The notes under the pieces were generated by a model. That model was not told where the DNA came from and did no database searches. It was given only the letters and a program-made list of their open reading frames with translations. The translations under genes were made by a program, and so were the position numbers. Below are positions 1 through 12,195 of a stretch of DNA of 64,000 bases, piece by piece. Source of the DNA: Lycorma delicatula (taxonomy: Eukaryota; Arthropoda; Insecta; Hemiptera; Fulgoridae); NCBI RefSeq assembly GCF_047948215.1, contig NC_134460.1, positions 129,805,324 to 129,869,323 of the forward strand, in the 5' to 3' direction. Positions within the stretch are counted from its first letter, which is position 1, and every line of letters begins with the position of its first letter.

Positions 1-1
1 A

Positions 2-157
2 CGAACACGTGAACGTTTCCACCAAGACATTTCGGTGATGGAAAACCGCTATAAAGGGAAATGGAATACTAACATGCTACCCGATTACTGTTGGACATTA
101 ATTCGGGATGTGCGTGAGGCTATTTATAAAAGAAAAGCATCAGTGACATCATTCTAA
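2..157 (+). pseudogene. C-terminal fragment of a transposon-associated insect protein
   Basis: An open frame enters from the window edge and runs 51 codons to TAA at 155-157. It contains RFHQDISVMENRYKGKW, then DYCWTLIRDV, and ends in a basic YKRKASVTSF tail. This FHQ-D-I...M-E-x-RY-x-GKW...DYCW pattern is known to me as the C-terminus of uncharacterised, multi-copy proteins in insect genomes that probably belong to a mobile element. Only the end of the protein lies in the window, so function and intactness cannot be judged. The family assignment is from memory of the motif, not from a search. Confidence 0.5.
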
Positions 158-885
158 CAAAGGTATGGCCATGCAAAATTATAGGTTTTACTTATATTTT
201 CTATTAATTTTTTTTTTGAAGCGTAATTTATTTAAAACTAAGGGTGATAGAAAAATTATATTTACAGATCTGTAACGTACGCAAAAATTTCAAGGTATGG
301 TATCACGCTTAGAGAAACATTACAAAAAATTTTTTGTGTATCAGAGTTATTCATTATAATACGAATAGACTCTTGTCATTCGAAGCGTAATATATACTTA
401 ACTTGTGTGGCAGTTAACGGTACACTTACAATAATTTTTTATTCGATTTAACATTCACATCTCTCCAACTACGTTAAATAGTTGATAGAAAGATGCGGTA
501 TTATAGATAGATGATTATCGTAGCCTACTTGGACATTTCCTTTTCTCGTGAATTTCACCTCTGCATTATTTTATGGAAACAATTTTTTTCTTTATTAATT
601 TGTTTCTAATTGGATTTTTTTAACAAAAGAAATAATGCTATCTTTTATTTATTTATTATTATTTTTTTTAATATTGATTCTTTTTCAAAATTTTAATTAT
701 TAAATTAGGATTAGAATATATTAATAATTGGGATTATGTTTTTAAATGTATTTATATATTATTTTAAAACTGTCAGTGAAATTTTTTAATTTTATCTTAT
801 ATTTTTTATGAAAAAGAATAAAATGTATTAAAAAATAAATAAAATATTTTATTCATAAAAATAAAAATTAAATCTCTAAATAAAA
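158..885. other. AT-rich sequence without recognisable gene
   Basis: Low-complexity A and T runs. No open frame with family features, no splice-flanked coding block and no repeat shared with the rest of the window was seen. Confidence 0.6.
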
Positions 886-888
886 TTT

Positions 889-990
889 GCGATCTCCTTT
901 GCGTAGTGGTAACGTCTCGCCCTTTCGTCCTCAGGACCCGGGTTCGAATCCCGATCAAGTATGCCACTTTTAATACACTACAAAATTCTA
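889..990 (+). repeat. tRNA-Glu-type SINE, copy F1
   Basis: The head is tRNA-like. An A-box-like GCGTAGTGGTAACG is followed by an anticodon arm whose loop is CTTTCGT (anticodon TTC, glutamate) and a perfect B box GGTTCGAATCC. It is not a functional tRNA, because the acceptor stem does not close and SINE-type sequence follows. Related copies lie at 1142-1222 (opposite strand), 13640-13745, 55840-55986 and 59398-59473. The 3' end is diverged and no target-site duplication was found. Confidence 0.7.
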
Positions 991-1141
991 TTTCCATATT
1001 CCCGCTTACAAGCTTCTCTATAAGCTTCTGTGGTCAATTAATTCATCAAGAAAAAAGGTATATCAAGATAATTTATTTATCTTAAAGCAACAAACAGCCT
1101 AATTACAGTCATTTTATAATAAATTATTTTTTTTAGCATAT

Positions 1142-1222
1142 AAAAATGCCATACTTGACCGGGATTCGAACCCGGGATCTTCGGATGAAAGACCGACGCT
1201 ACTACTCCACCGTGGAGCTCGG
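1142..1222 (-). repeat. tRNA-Glu-type SINE, copy F2 (inverted to F1)
   Basis: On the minus strand this reads an A-box region, an anticodon loop CTTTCAT (TTC), and the B box GGGTTCGAATCCC, then TGCCAT as in the other F copies. It lies about 150 bp from F1 in opposite orientation, so a transcript across both could fold back. The tail is short or missing. Confidence 0.7.
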
Positions 1223-1316
1223 AAATAATAATAAATTAACACTGATTTTTTTAGTGAGCCACTAATAATTTTGCTGCGATGTAAGGTTATAAAAGAACAC
1301 CCACCGGGTTGGTCTA

Positions 1317-2374
1317 ATTTTTCCATTATTCCCTGTTGTAGGGTAGGGATTAAAGATTATTTCTTAATTTATAAAAGGATTAGGCTTATTCCTGTTCCGA
1401 TCTAAAAGGTTTAATTTGTTTATTTTATTATCTTGATGTTTTTATTACTAAGTCTATAACAGAACTTCATTACATTTTTCTACAGAAAACTCGTCTTTCC
1501 ATCTTTTAGTAGGTCGATCAATACGCTGGTTTCTAGATGGGAGATATCTTTCAATTAATGATAGCCGTACGTCATTCTTTCTCTCTAAATGTTACTGCCG
1601 TTTTCTACTGTACTTGAAAACAAACTGTTTCATTAAATACTGATACTAAATCCGAACTCACGAATAACCTCGTTCTTTATACGGTCAGGCAAAAATCATT
1701 TATTAAATACCATTACCTGTTGATTAGCTTAGCTAACTAATGTCTGGAGTTAGTTTAACGAATTTTTTTGGCTTCATGATGTTACAGTATTTTAATAATT
1801 TAAAATCTAATAAAATTTGTCCAACTCTTATTGTTATAAATGTTATCCTGTAAATAGCTGTGAAACTGTATACGACAGTCAGGAAAGCTAACATCGAAAG
1901 ATTTCATTATTATCATTTACCCAAAATCATAGAAGAATGTTTAATCCTAAATAATATTTATAAGAACACAATATAAATACAGGGAACAGTTTAAGTTTAA
2001 AGAAGAATATATAATTGTTTTCTTTTTATGTTTTAGTTACAAGAAATTGCAGAAGACGGAGAAAAGTAAATTATTTAATTAAATTTCATCTGAAATTCAT
2101 TTACAATCCTGGTCGACTCATAAAAGACTATTTGATTATCATAAATAATTTCTGTGAAATCGATTCTTTATTGTAATCCGATGGTTGTAATTTTATTACT
2201 GTATTTCCGCTGCCCAAGTGTAGAGTACCAAGCGGTTATGCATCAAATAGTGTGTCCGGGAAGTGTTGACCAGATTTAAGAGATTTATCCAAGATATGAA
2301 AATAAAAAAAAGTATATTTTGTACGACAAAAAATTGTAAACATTTTTTGTCCATTAGTAACAGAGATTTTTTAA
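1317..2374. other. AT-rich sequence, no clear gene
   Basis: Nothing recognisable. One short block at 2037-2065 (LQEIAEDGEK) follows a TTTTAG acceptor-like site and precedes GTAAAT, but it is too short to call an exon. Confidence 0.5.
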
Positions 2375-2530
2375 AATTTAATTTGTTAAGGAAATTAAAC
2401 GACAGTTTTATTGTTTCAGTTTGATTTTCAAACTTATCGAAGTTGTTTTTTTATAAATTTAATTTGTTAAGGTAATTAAACGACAGTTTTATTTTTTCAG
2501 TTTGATTTTCAAACTTATCGAAGTTGTTTA
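2375..2530. repeat. 81-bp tandem duplication
   Basis: Two successive copies of a unit beginning AATTTAATTTGTTAAGG and containing ATTAAACGACAGTTTTATT then CAAACTTATCGAAGTTG start at 2375 and 2456. They differ at only a few positions, which suggests a fairly recent local duplication. Confidence 0.85.
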
Positions 2531-2621
2531 TCATTTGTTTCGAACAAATGAAGTACCATTTTGTTCGCAATAAAAGACAATTTTACCTGTAAAATATTTA
2601 ATTAAATTAATATTTACGAAA

Positions 2622-3272
2622 AAAAATGATGTGGACATCACATCCTTCCTTGTACGCCATTTAAATTACATATACACATTTTTAAAAATACATAAAATTT
2701 TAATTCTCTAATAACTTCTGATTTTTTTATTGTTATTACTCAATTATCATTATTGTAAAAGTTTTTACAATCAGAGGTTAATAATTATTGATAAATCAAT
2801 ATATTTAAAATTAAAAAAAATGTTAAAAAAAGGAGATTAATATTGATTCGAACCGACGTGCCTTCTTTTCTTCTAAGATCCAAATATTTTTATAAAAATT
2901 AAAATTTTATTTGGCTATAACTCTGGAACCAATGAAAATAAGTACTACTTATGATATATAGTAGAAAAACTCTCAGTGAGAGCTTATTAATGCAGTTAAA
3001 AAAAGTACAAAATCCAAATGTTTTGGATTTTCAGCTTTTTTGGACATTTTTGGTCAAGTCGATTGCAATCAAAAGAAGTGCACAACTAGATGTTACAACA
3101 GTCCTAAATCCAAAATTTCAACATCTTACGACTGATCGTTTTTAAGTTTTGAAAGATACATTCGTACAGACGTCACGCCGAAACTAGTCAAAATGGATAT
3201 TTCGGTTGAAATATGAAAACCAAAGTTTTTCGTGATCACAATACTTCCTTTACTTCATACAAGGAAGTAAAA
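2622..3272 (-). repeat. Dispersed repeat family A, copy 1
   Basis: A ~650-bp non-coding repeat. One end carries GATGTGGACATCACATCC followed by TTCCTTGTACG; the other ends CATACAAGGAAGTAAAA. The ACTTCCTTGTACG-like motif is therefore present at both ends in inverted orientation. An internal GGTTCGAATC on the minus strand matches a tRNA B box and sets the strand given. Other near-full copies lie at 6025-6716, 10465-11130 and 26921-27625. I do not recognise the family. Confidence 0.8.
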
Positions 3273-3560
3273 AATGATTAAGAAATTTAAATGGCTGTGA
3301 TTTTGGAATTTTCAAACGTATTTATTTTTTAGAAGATTTTTCGATTGATTAATTACACGTACAAGTTTTTGATGAAAATATATCAATCCGTTCTAAAGAC
3401 AATTTTTGATTGGAAAAAACTCTCACCAAGTGCTGTACAGAAGGGGAAAATGAGGCACGATAGGGGATTTGTTCATATTACATTTTTTGTATATTTTGAT
3501 ATCCTGAATCGGATCTTCAAGGTTGGCTAATACCTCCCTGGACGTTGTATGTTTATATCT

Positions 3561-3584
3561 TTTGTGTGTGCGCGCGCGGGTGAG

Positions 3585-3624
<40 letters not shown>

Positions 3625-3650
3625 ATTATAACCATATATATATATATATT
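3561..3650. repeat. GT/GC/TA microsatellite tract
   Basis: A short alternating GTGTGCGCGC run passes into a long (TA)n tract and, after a brief break, another TA run. This is a simple repeat, and the short reading frames across it are artefacts. Confidence 0.95.
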
Positions 3651-4555
3651 GTGGTTATAATCTTATCTCAAATTTTGTTCCACCTACTATTGTAAACTTT
3701 AAGGCTAGTATATCATTACCTATTAGATATTATGATAGTTGCAGTTCAATGCACAGGACTTAAATACATATTAAATGTTCCATGTTAACATACTGAAATG
3801 ATTACATCGCTTTATTTCAGTTCACATTATTTCGAACCTGGTTAGTTATTCTTAGCCGGGATAAAACCAATTTTCTAGTTATAGAACTGAACAATTTTAT
3901 TAAATAGTCAATGTAATAATGTAACTTCTGTTTGATTTATGTTGTTGATTTTCTTATACTGAAAAATTATTATTTTATTTTAAATAAAATTTTATGAATA
4001 AAATTGTTTAGTGCTGGGATCTATAAAATAAATGTTATCTTAATAAAAGTTTAATTATAAACAGGGATTTTGTATTGTTGAAATGTAAATGTGATAGAAT
4101 ATTGGTTTTTGTTTTGAATTTAAGAATATTCCACTGAAGAAATAAAATGAGTATAAGGCCAGAACTATGCTGTACAAACTTTATTTAATTGATAATGTAA
4201 ATTTATAATTATTTTAAAAATGTTTTGTGGCGTGCATGTATTGTACCTGCGTGTTTGTTTTAATTTTTTAAAGATGAATTATTTATGGTTCTACGCAATC
4301 GTTTTTAAATAAATATTGCAAATTTCTTGTTTACATTATGTTCTATTTCTCGCAATAAATTTCTTCTTTAGACTTTTTCTTTTGTTTTAATGCTTGATAA
4401 TTGTTCATTTAAGCGTTTAACAATTAGTAGCCTGTAAGTAATTAAGTTCTGTTTTAAATTCTTTTCATGCTCGATTTAAATTTCGCAACGAGTACTTGGC
4501 TACTCATTTCATAATGTTTAAAATCTTTCAAAAGTGTTTCATTGTTATTTTATAG
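3651..4555. other. AT-rich sequence without gene
   Basis: No repeat relationship or coding feature seen, apart from a short ATG-initiated stretch at 4514-4555 just upstream of the next entry. Confidence 0.5.
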
Positions 4556-4616
4556 GTTTCTAAATATCTTAGTAATAGTTTTCACTCTGCCTAGTGTAGC
4601 TTACAATTACAAACAG
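4556..4616 (+). other. Candidate 61-nt exon encoding a hydrophobic, signal-peptide-like segment
   Basis: A pyrimidine-rich tract ending TTTTATAG precedes this block and GTGAGA follows it. In one frame the block gives one base plus 20 codons, including ILVIVFTLPSVAYNYKQ. This resembles the hydrophobic core and cleavage region of a secretion signal, and the block ends at a codon boundary. No partner exon was identified, so this could be chance in AT-rich DNA, where hydrophobic frames are common. Confidence 0.2.
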
Positions 4617-4920
4617 GTGAGAGTTAATGTTAACGTTTTGACCTAGATTACTGAATATTAGTCAATAACTAATTAGTTGTTATATTTCAAGGTTGTTAAT
4701 GAAAATTTTACTTGTAATCGATCGAGAAATAATATCTTTCATCTTGTAATAAGTGCTTAATTTGTTTTTTTAAAATTTAAATTGTTTTACTAGGATGTTA
4801 TAATGCTACTTAAAAATATATTTATTTCTAATGATTATTTAATAGTCGTATTATATTTTGACGATTTTAATCTAAAATTTAATAGCTCATTTCATAATTA
4901 TGTTTAAAAAGATCAAAAGT

Positions 4921-5335
4921 GACTTTTAGGTAGATTTCATAAGAAAGCTACCATGATTCGATTTCCGGAAAATTTCGATATATCTTCGCGTTTCCCATAC
5001 GCCAGATCCCCAAACGTCAGCTCAAAAATTAATATATTCAATTATGTATGTATATTTCACTTTCTTGTGGACACGATAACTGCCGTAATTTTGCGCCAAT
5101 CACTTTTAAATTGATACATAAAATATAACGACCCAAAATCTCGGTTGGGTTCGTTAACGGCAAAAATCGGAACATTAAGATGAAAATGGGAGGGGCTTTT
5201 TCTAAAAAAACAAAATATCGCTATAACTTTCTTATTAAGTAAAGTATCCAATTCGTTTAATGTTCTTACGATTCTTTGGATAAGGGCCTAAAACGTATCT
5301 AAGTAAAGTTTTTTGATATCACCAACCATAATACG
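4921..5335 (-). repeat. Dispersed repeat family B, copy 3 (partial)
   Basis: The reverse complement matches the family B copies at 40889-41655 and 43709-44477. Shared blocks include GTGGACACGATAACTGCCGT, the CCCAAAATCTCGGT region and the TATAACTTTCTTATTAAGTAAA segment. Matches also continue into the TTATCCAAAGAAT...TTAGGCCC part seen near 40860. Non-coding and of unknown class. Confidence 0.75.
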
Positions 5336-6024
5336 ATTAATATATTTTCCGTAGGGTATGAAAAATGTCATCCTTATCTGGGACTAAAACTCAGAACCTC
5401 TGGATAAAAGGAAGAGAAAACTTTATGTTATCGGCATTTTTTTTTTAAGTAAAATTTATTTCAGTCTGGAATGTTTCTAAAAATATTGAATAGCCGCCAA
5501 TGAATTGCATAACTTTAACGATGTATCCAGAAAAGTTATGCAATCCACTTTTGAAAAAAGTTTCTTGCTAAAATTTTTATTAAATATAACGTTTTTGTTT
5601 GATTATTTTTAAATCTCTCATTTCAATTTTTAAAGTCAAGATGCTCAATAACATAAAGCAATAACCAAAATTTTTAATATTAGTTTAGCATTTCTAATTT
5701 CGAACACTATGTATTTGACTTTTTGAAAATTTGGGATCTCATGCATCAGGTAACTGTTTTATTAATTAAAGTATTCATTAATATGATTTTAAATCAATTT
5801 TAAAAAATCGATTTTTTTCTTTTAAATTTGTAAATTTCCATCAGGGGGCAATATTAATTTATTTTAGTGACTTTATTGTTTAATAAAATACGTTTTGAGC
5901 ATTAATAATCTGAAACCGCGAAAAAAATATTTTTTTTTATTTTGGAGGCTTCCATACTCAAGCGGAAGTATTCGATAAAATCAATTTTTAAGATAATAGT
6001 ACCTCAGTGGTGATAATTGTTTTA
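5336..6024. other. AT-rich sequence; possible decayed tRNA-like SINE near 5365-5440
   Basis: The stretch around 5370-5420 loosely resembles an inverted F-type SINE head (GGGACTAAAACTCAGAACC in place of the B box region) but is too decayed to call. Nothing else is recognised. Confidence 0.35.
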
Positions 6025-6716
6025 AAAAATCTGATGTCGATACCACTTGAGTTTCTTGTACGCCTATTAAATTACAAATACATATTTAAAAAAAAATTAA
6101 AAATACATAAAATTTTATTTCATTAATAACGTCTGACATTTTATCTTTTTTTTTATTGTTATCATTGAATTATTATTTATCGTAAAACTTTTTTTACAAT
6201 CATAGGTTAATATTTATTAATAAATCAATATATTTAAATTAAAAAAAAAGGAGATGAAGTCGGATTTGAACTGATGTGAATTCCCCTTGTAAGATCTAAA
6301 CATTTCATTAATTAAAATTTTATTTGGCTATAACTCTGGAACCAGTAAAGATAAATACCATTCATGATATATCGTTGAAAAGCTCTTAATGAGGACTTAT
6401 TACTGCAGTTATTAAAAAATCGAAAATCCACATTTATTTTGGATTTTGGGCTTCTCTGGACACTTTTGGTCTAGTCGACTGGAATCAAAAGGGAAGGTCC
6501 ATAATTAGATGTTACAACAGTACTAAATCCAAAATTTCAACATCCTTCAGCTAATTGTATTTGAGTTATGCGAGATACATAATACAAACATACGTACATA
6601 CTGACGTCACGCTGAAACTAGACAAAATGGATTCAGGGATGGTCAAAATGGATATTTTCGTTGAAATTTGAAAACCGAAATTTTTCGCGATTACAATACT
6701 TCGTAAAAGGAATTCA
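6025..6716 (-). repeat. Dispersed repeat family A, copy 2
   Basis: Same order of blocks as copy 1: CTGATGTCGATACCACTTGA end, AATAACGTCTGA, a B-box-like GATTTGAACTGATG region, TTTGGCTATAACTCTGGAACC, CTAAATCCAAAATTTCAACATCC, and a tail with CGCGATTACAATACTTCG. The last end is damaged, with the terminal AAGGAAGT replaced. Confidence 0.8.
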
Positions 6717-7869
6717 AAAAGGAATTTTTTTAAATTTTCAAAGATGCAACCATAATTCTAAATAAACAAAGTTGCAATTTTCTAGAGAAGGGTGACATTT
6801 TTTTGGCTAATCTTTTTTAAAAAAAAATATTAAAGAGTAAGGGCTATTAAAAATTGGGTTTTTACATTGTAAGTGCATTGGGGAACTTGCGAAATGAATT
6901 TAAATTAAACAAAGTTTTTTTTAAATTTTAAATAATAGTTTTTGTAACCAAACACCATTGCAGTGGAATGGGCAAACAAATTTTATAGTGGTTTGAAGGC
7001 CTATTGATGTAGAAAATATAGATGAAAAACACTTCCATTAACGTCTTTTCTTAAAGAAGATGTAGCTAAATAAATAATATGTACTCATGTTTTGTTGAGG
7101 GGGTGTTTTGATAAACTAAAGAAGATAAGATTTGTATCTTTGTTAATGGCCAGTTTAAAAGTTTATAATTGCCCTATATAAAAGTATTATTTAAAAAAAA
7201 AAACTTTTAATATAACTGATGCAATAACCAACGCTTAAAGTAAAGGATTGTAACGGCCACGTAATTACAGATTGTAGACTTAATTATTGAAAGAAGACAT
7301 CAAATTTTAGCTTTTATATAACTTTGCAACTACTGTAAAGTTTAAAAAAAGAATATATCAGATTATAGATTCTTGTATTTTACGTTTAGAAAATTGTTTA
7401 AACGGCAACAAATACGTTATTTATAATTTTTAGAAACAAAAAACACAATAAATGAGGTTTTTACAGTATTTTTTATGTGTTTGTGAGTTTGGTGTTTCTT
7501 AACTTTGACAAAACAATTATAACTGGTGAAATTACAAAGTAATAAACAAAGTACAAAACACGTTTTAAATATCTCAAAATATTCTTACAGAAACAGTTTT
7601 AAACCAACAATTAAGTTCTTTCTTCAGTAGTATTGTAGATGGTCTGTATCATAAAGTGGTTAGAAAACATTTAGAAATAAAATAATAAAGTATACTAAAT
7701 TACTGTCATAATTTCAGTTATGTTTTTACGTTTAGTTTATTTTTTGTAAAAATTTGTTTACTTTTACGTTTGGGAATTTCTATTGTCAGAGCTTGTTGAG
7801 TTATATCCTGTAGGTGAAATTTACATGCTGGTGTTATTTCTTTGTGTTCATTAGGTTATTTACAAAGAT
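6717..7869. other. AT-rich sequence without recognisable gene
   Basis: No repeat or coding relationship was found. Confidence 0.5.
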
Positions 7870-8012
7870 TAAAAAAAAATCTTAACTTCTGCGTGTGCGT
7901 GCGAATAGTTTATTTTGACTAAAATTTAATTATAAAGGGTAATGTCTTTCAATGTAGAGTTAGGTATATGGATAAACATATCACCACTTACTCGAGTAAA
8001 TCATTACAAAAA
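7870..8012 (+). repeat. Local duplicated segment, copy 1
   Basis: Shares TTTATTTTGACTAAAATTTA, GTAATGTCTTTCAATG, GAGTTAGGTATATG and TTACTCGAGTAAATCATTAC, in that order and orientation, with 9011-9153. It carries about 15 extra bases before the last block. It is either a local duplication or two copies of an unrecognised repeat. Confidence 0.8.
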
Positions 8013-9010
8013 AAAACAACAAAGGTTAATTCTGATGTTGCTTGTAGCAATATTATTATTCTTTTTTTGTATTTATTCGTCCGGTTTACTCATTATGATA
8101 GCGGTTTGAATGCATTAAATAAATTATCTTTATTTAAATTAAGCTTTACTGTTTATTTCATTTGTAATAAGATATAATTATACAACACTTACACATAAAC
8201 ACACACAAATATACGTTTTCTTCTCTTTTTTTATCCAGACCACTAAGGATCACGTTTGCATAATAGTTTGCAACCTCTTTTTTTCCCAATATTTTTAAAA
8301 TTTTTTTATTCTGTTGTTGATTTTCTTCCTCGGTCCACTTTCTTCCCACTCTCCTCTTATCATTTAGTTTCTTTGATTAATTTTCTAAATTAGTTTCTAT
8401 TTTAAACAGGTTTGTTTGGAGATTTTTAAAGTTTTATGATCGGTTTATTCTTCTTTAGACCATCTACATTTAATAGTTCTATTGTTATAAAAGCTAAATA
8501 TTTGTTTTGTTAATCTGCATCTGCTTGTTCTGTATAAATGTTCATAAAATTGTAATCTTCTCCGGATGGTTTCTTTTATTTTTTCTGTATTATAAATTTC
8601 TGTTTCACCTTTAAGTTTATAAATTCGGTGCTGGTAATCGGGCCCATATATTTCTTAACATTCTTTTTTTCTATTTTATAAGGTCTTATAACAAACATTT
8701 TGCAAACACCCAGCGCCATATAACTCCTCCGTAAGAATAAGTGTTTTGTAATCTCGGAGTTTCGTGTTATGCGAAAACAATTTTTTATTTATAAATTTCG
8801 AGTTAATTTAAAGCTATCGACGTTTTCTGCGTTTCCTCTTTTAGCGTTCTATATTTAATTTCCTCTTCATTTTTATTTTTGGTGATCGAAAATTTCGTAA
8901 ACCGCCCCTTCAACTTTGAAACTTATTTTACTGTAAAATTAATATTATTTTTATGTCATTTTTGTTTACTTATATTTGTGTATAATAGCTTTTATTAAGA
9001 ACCACCTGAA
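8013..9010. other. Sequence between two duplicated segments, no gene seen
   Basis: AT-rich. The short reading frames on both strands show no family features. Confidence 0.5.
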
Positions 9011-9153
9011 TAGAAAAAAAAAATCTTGTTAACTTCTCCATCTGCGTGCGTATAGTTTATTTTGACTAAAATTTAACTATAAAGCGGTAATGTCTTTCAA
9101 TGAAGAGTTAGGTATATGAATTGATTTACTCGAGTAAATCATTACAAAAAAAT
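9011..9153 (+). repeat. Local duplicated segment, copy 2
   Basis: Second copy of the segment at 7870-8012, about 1.14 kb downstream in the same orientation. Confidence 0.8.
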
Positions 9154-10464
9154 TAAGGATCATTATGAATGCTAATTCAGATAATAATAATAAAAAAAAA
9201 TATTAGACTACCAGGAATTTTTTTTTTTTGTTAAGGTCATTGTCCTAAACTTACCGCTCATTTATGCTTGATAGTAAACCATTCACAATAAAAGTATGTA
9301 ATATAATGTGGTAAACTAAATTGTATGTGGTTTTGTTTGTTACCGCATAATTTTTTTTTAGTTTATATTCTATGCCTACTACATTTATATTTATGTATTA
9401 TATTTTATTACTTATAAGATTGTAACAGATGTAAATTTATTTCAAAATTTGTTATTTTAAATTATCATGTTTTCTTATATGTCTTTTTTACTCCTGTAAA
9501 TTATAAAAATACCAGTAAATATTTTATGTAATGGATGAAAATCAATCAGTATATCATTTATCAATTTTACAGTGATTGGTTTAGTCTCCTCTTCCTGTTT
9601 TTTAAATGACTATAATAATTTCCTTAAAAACTGTAATTTATTACGATTTTTTTTTTAATTCAAGGTTTTACCCAAATAAATAGCAAATCAGTCACGATTT
9701 GGTAGTGTGACCTCTTTTACTTTCATGTCATTCATTCTTGAACAGTATCGTTAGTTGTTCCCCAGTATTATTCCATGAATATAACCATTTTAATATTTTT
9801 TTTATTATATTAAAAATCCTTTGAATAGTATAATTCAAGGGTTCAAGAAAACATTTCTTTTAAGCCTTACTAGTATGTCAAAATACTAGAGAAAACAATC
9901 TGAAATTTCATGAGAGTATAGAATAAATTTCATATGTTAATATGCCCTAACTGTGCATTCTCTGGATTTCCGTAGGAAAAAATCTTTTACAAAATTAAAA
10001 TTGTTCAAATGATTGTATTTTCTTTCTTTAGCTAACAATATCAGAGTTTTTCTTTTGAGTGGATGTAAAATTATGTTGCAGAACCATACAACAGCTGTAA
10101 TTACAGCTAGCTACAAAACCGGTAAAACTATTCCCTCAATCCACAGTATAGAGAATAATTTAATTTATAAAAATCTAATTTATACTATCTAGGTGTACAA
10201 AATATTTACCTTAGTTAGTTTTTAAAAAAAAATGTTCAATTTACTTTTTTTTATTCATTTGTATTGTATGATTTTTCATTTACCTTAATGGGTATGTAAA
10301 GATGTATGTCTGTGGTATTTGGTGATGCAAATAATAAATTCATTTACAATGAATAAAATTTGAATTACATATACTTTGATTTTATTAGCACAATTTAAAA
10401 AAAAATATTACTATTAGAAAAAATTGGTAATTCTTGAAAATTAAATATTAACGTTTCCGTAAAA
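9154..10464. other. AT-rich sequence without recognisable gene
   Basis: Nothing recognisable beyond homopolymer runs. Confidence 0.5.
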
Positions 10465-11130
10465 AGAAAAATCTGATTTGGACACCACATGACTTCGTTG
10501 TACGCGTATTAAATTACATATACACATTTTTAAAAATACATAAAGTTTTAATTCACTAATAACTTCTGATTTTTTTAAACTGTTATTATTGAATTATCAT
10601 TATTGTAAACATTTTTTACAGTCGGAGGTTAATAATTATTAGTAAATCAATATATTTAAATTAAAAAAAAGGAGATTAATACTGATTCGAACCGATGTGC
10701 CTTCTCCTCTTCTAAGAGCCAAATATTTCATTAATTGAAATTTTATTTGGCTATAACTCTGGAACCAATGAAAATAAGTACTACTTATGATATAGAGTTG
10801 AAAAGCTCTCAGTGAGGGCTTATTAGTGCGGTTAAGAAAAAGTCCAAAAAAAATTTTTGGATATTGGGCTTTTTTGAATACTTTTGGTCCAATCAAAAAA
10901 GAAGTGCACAACTAGATTTTACAACAATCCTAAATCCAAAATTTCAACATCCTACGGCTAATTGTTCTTAAGATTGCGAGATACATACGTTCATACGAAG
11001 GTACAGACGTCACGTCGAAACTAGTCAAAATGGATTCAGGGAGGTCTAAATAGGTATTTTCGTTGAAATCTGAAAACCTAAATTTTTCGCGATCACAATA
11101 CTTCCTTTACTTCGTACAAGGAAGTAAAAA
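10465..11130 (-). repeat. Dispersed repeat family A, copy 3
   Basis: A full-length copy: CTGATTTGGACACCACATGA at one end, CTTCGTACAAGGAAGTAAAA at the other. Internal B box GATTCGAACCGATG (minus strand), TTTGGCTATAACTCTGGAACC and CTAAATCCAAAATTTCAAC are in the family order. The 90-codon minus-strand frame inside it is not conserved in the other copies and is not a gene. Confidence 0.85.
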
Positions 11131-11282
11131 TGAATGGCAAATATTATTTGATTGAAAAATTAAGTTATTTATAACATACTTTTGTAATTAGATATTTTTT
11201 GCTACTCATTTAAATTTTCGGGGTTTAGTTAAGAGAACAGTAGTTAATTATTTCTTAAAGATATTTAAAAAGAAAAAAAAAA

Positions 11283-11912
11283 TATATATATATATATACT
11301 AGCATTTCCCGTCGCGGCTTCGCTCACGAAATACATAATCAGAATTACAAACATAAATTACCATATCAAATCTCATAAAGATTTACTCAATAGCGATTTC
11401 ATAAAAAGGCAAAACTGTAAGAAAAAAATTATATTTTTTTACCCCTTAAAATAATAAAATTTAAAAAATCCGAAAATTTGTTTTTGATGTGTATGTGAAG
11501 AATATATACGAGCCCATATCGAGTGAATAACTTCTTTAGTATAGTCAGAAATGGGGAGAATTTGCAATCATTGTTCAAAATTTTTTACTTTAAAAGTTCA
11601 ACTCATTCCAAGTAATATTCAAAAAAAAATTAGAAATTAATTTTTAGATATTCACACAAAGATTACACACACCAAAAATCAAATTGATTTCTTCATTTGT
11701 TACCGAGAAATTAAAAAAATAATAAACTTCATTGTTACTCTATTTTAACCCGTTTAACTCTAAATTTCAAAAAATTCTTTCATAGGATCCACTTGCACCT
11801 TAAGAAGAACGTGTATAAAAGTTTTCATTAATGTTTCTTCTGTAGTTTTTGCTGGGCGTTGATAAATCAGTCAGTCATGACATATTGTTTCATATGTATA
11901 GATATAACTGAC
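11283..11912 (+). repeat. Family D repeat (microsatellite-associated), copy 1
   Basis: Begins in a TATATA tract, then ACTAGCATTTCCCGTCGCGG and CTTCGCTCACGAAAT. It continues with ATTACAAACATAAATTA, a TTTTACCCCTTAAAATAATA block and CAAAGATTACACACACCAAA, and ends TTTTGCTGGGCGTTGAT...TATAGATATA. Relatives lie at 19845-20562 (minus) and 32848-33853. The TA-tract flanks and GGCTTCGC head resemble microsatellite-associated, Helitron-like non-autonomous repeats of insects. That class assignment is an inference. Confidence 0.7.
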
Positions 11913-12180
11913 AGACCCGTAGTGGTTTCGCCCGCGTTATATGTTTACTTTTGTTTCCGGACGCGGTCAGGGGATGTTTAGTCAGTCAGGACACACTTTA
12001 CTCGCCCTTCCCGTCTAACAAGAGGGCTCTGTCTCTTGGATCCCCGTGTGTTTATTAAAATCATGATTGAGAGAATATTAATAATAGTAATAAAAATAAT
12101 AAATAAAAATTAAAGCCTGTTCAATTTATAAAAAATATCAGTGTATTGTAATTTCTTCCCATCAATAGTTTAGTCAGTAC
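11913..12180 (+). repeat. Family D head segment
   Basis: Contains GGTTTCGCCCGCGTTATATG, TTTCCGGACGCGGTCAGGGG, ATGTTTAGTCAGTCAGG and AAGCCTGTTCAATTTATAAA. The same order occurs at the head of 32848-33853 and, reversed, at 20330-20562. Here the head follows rather than precedes the family D body, so two insertions are abutted or rearranged. Confidence 0.65.
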
Positions 12181-12195
12181 AGGACTTAAATTTTA

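Noticed and set aside
889..963. tRNA gene
   Set aside because: A and B boxes and a TTC anticodon loop are present, but the acceptor stem does not pair and the sequence continues as in other SINE copies.
1300..1316. 5' fragment of the second SINE type
   Set aside because: Seventeen bases match the head of the 12196 copy exactly, but nothing before or after does; too short to annotate.
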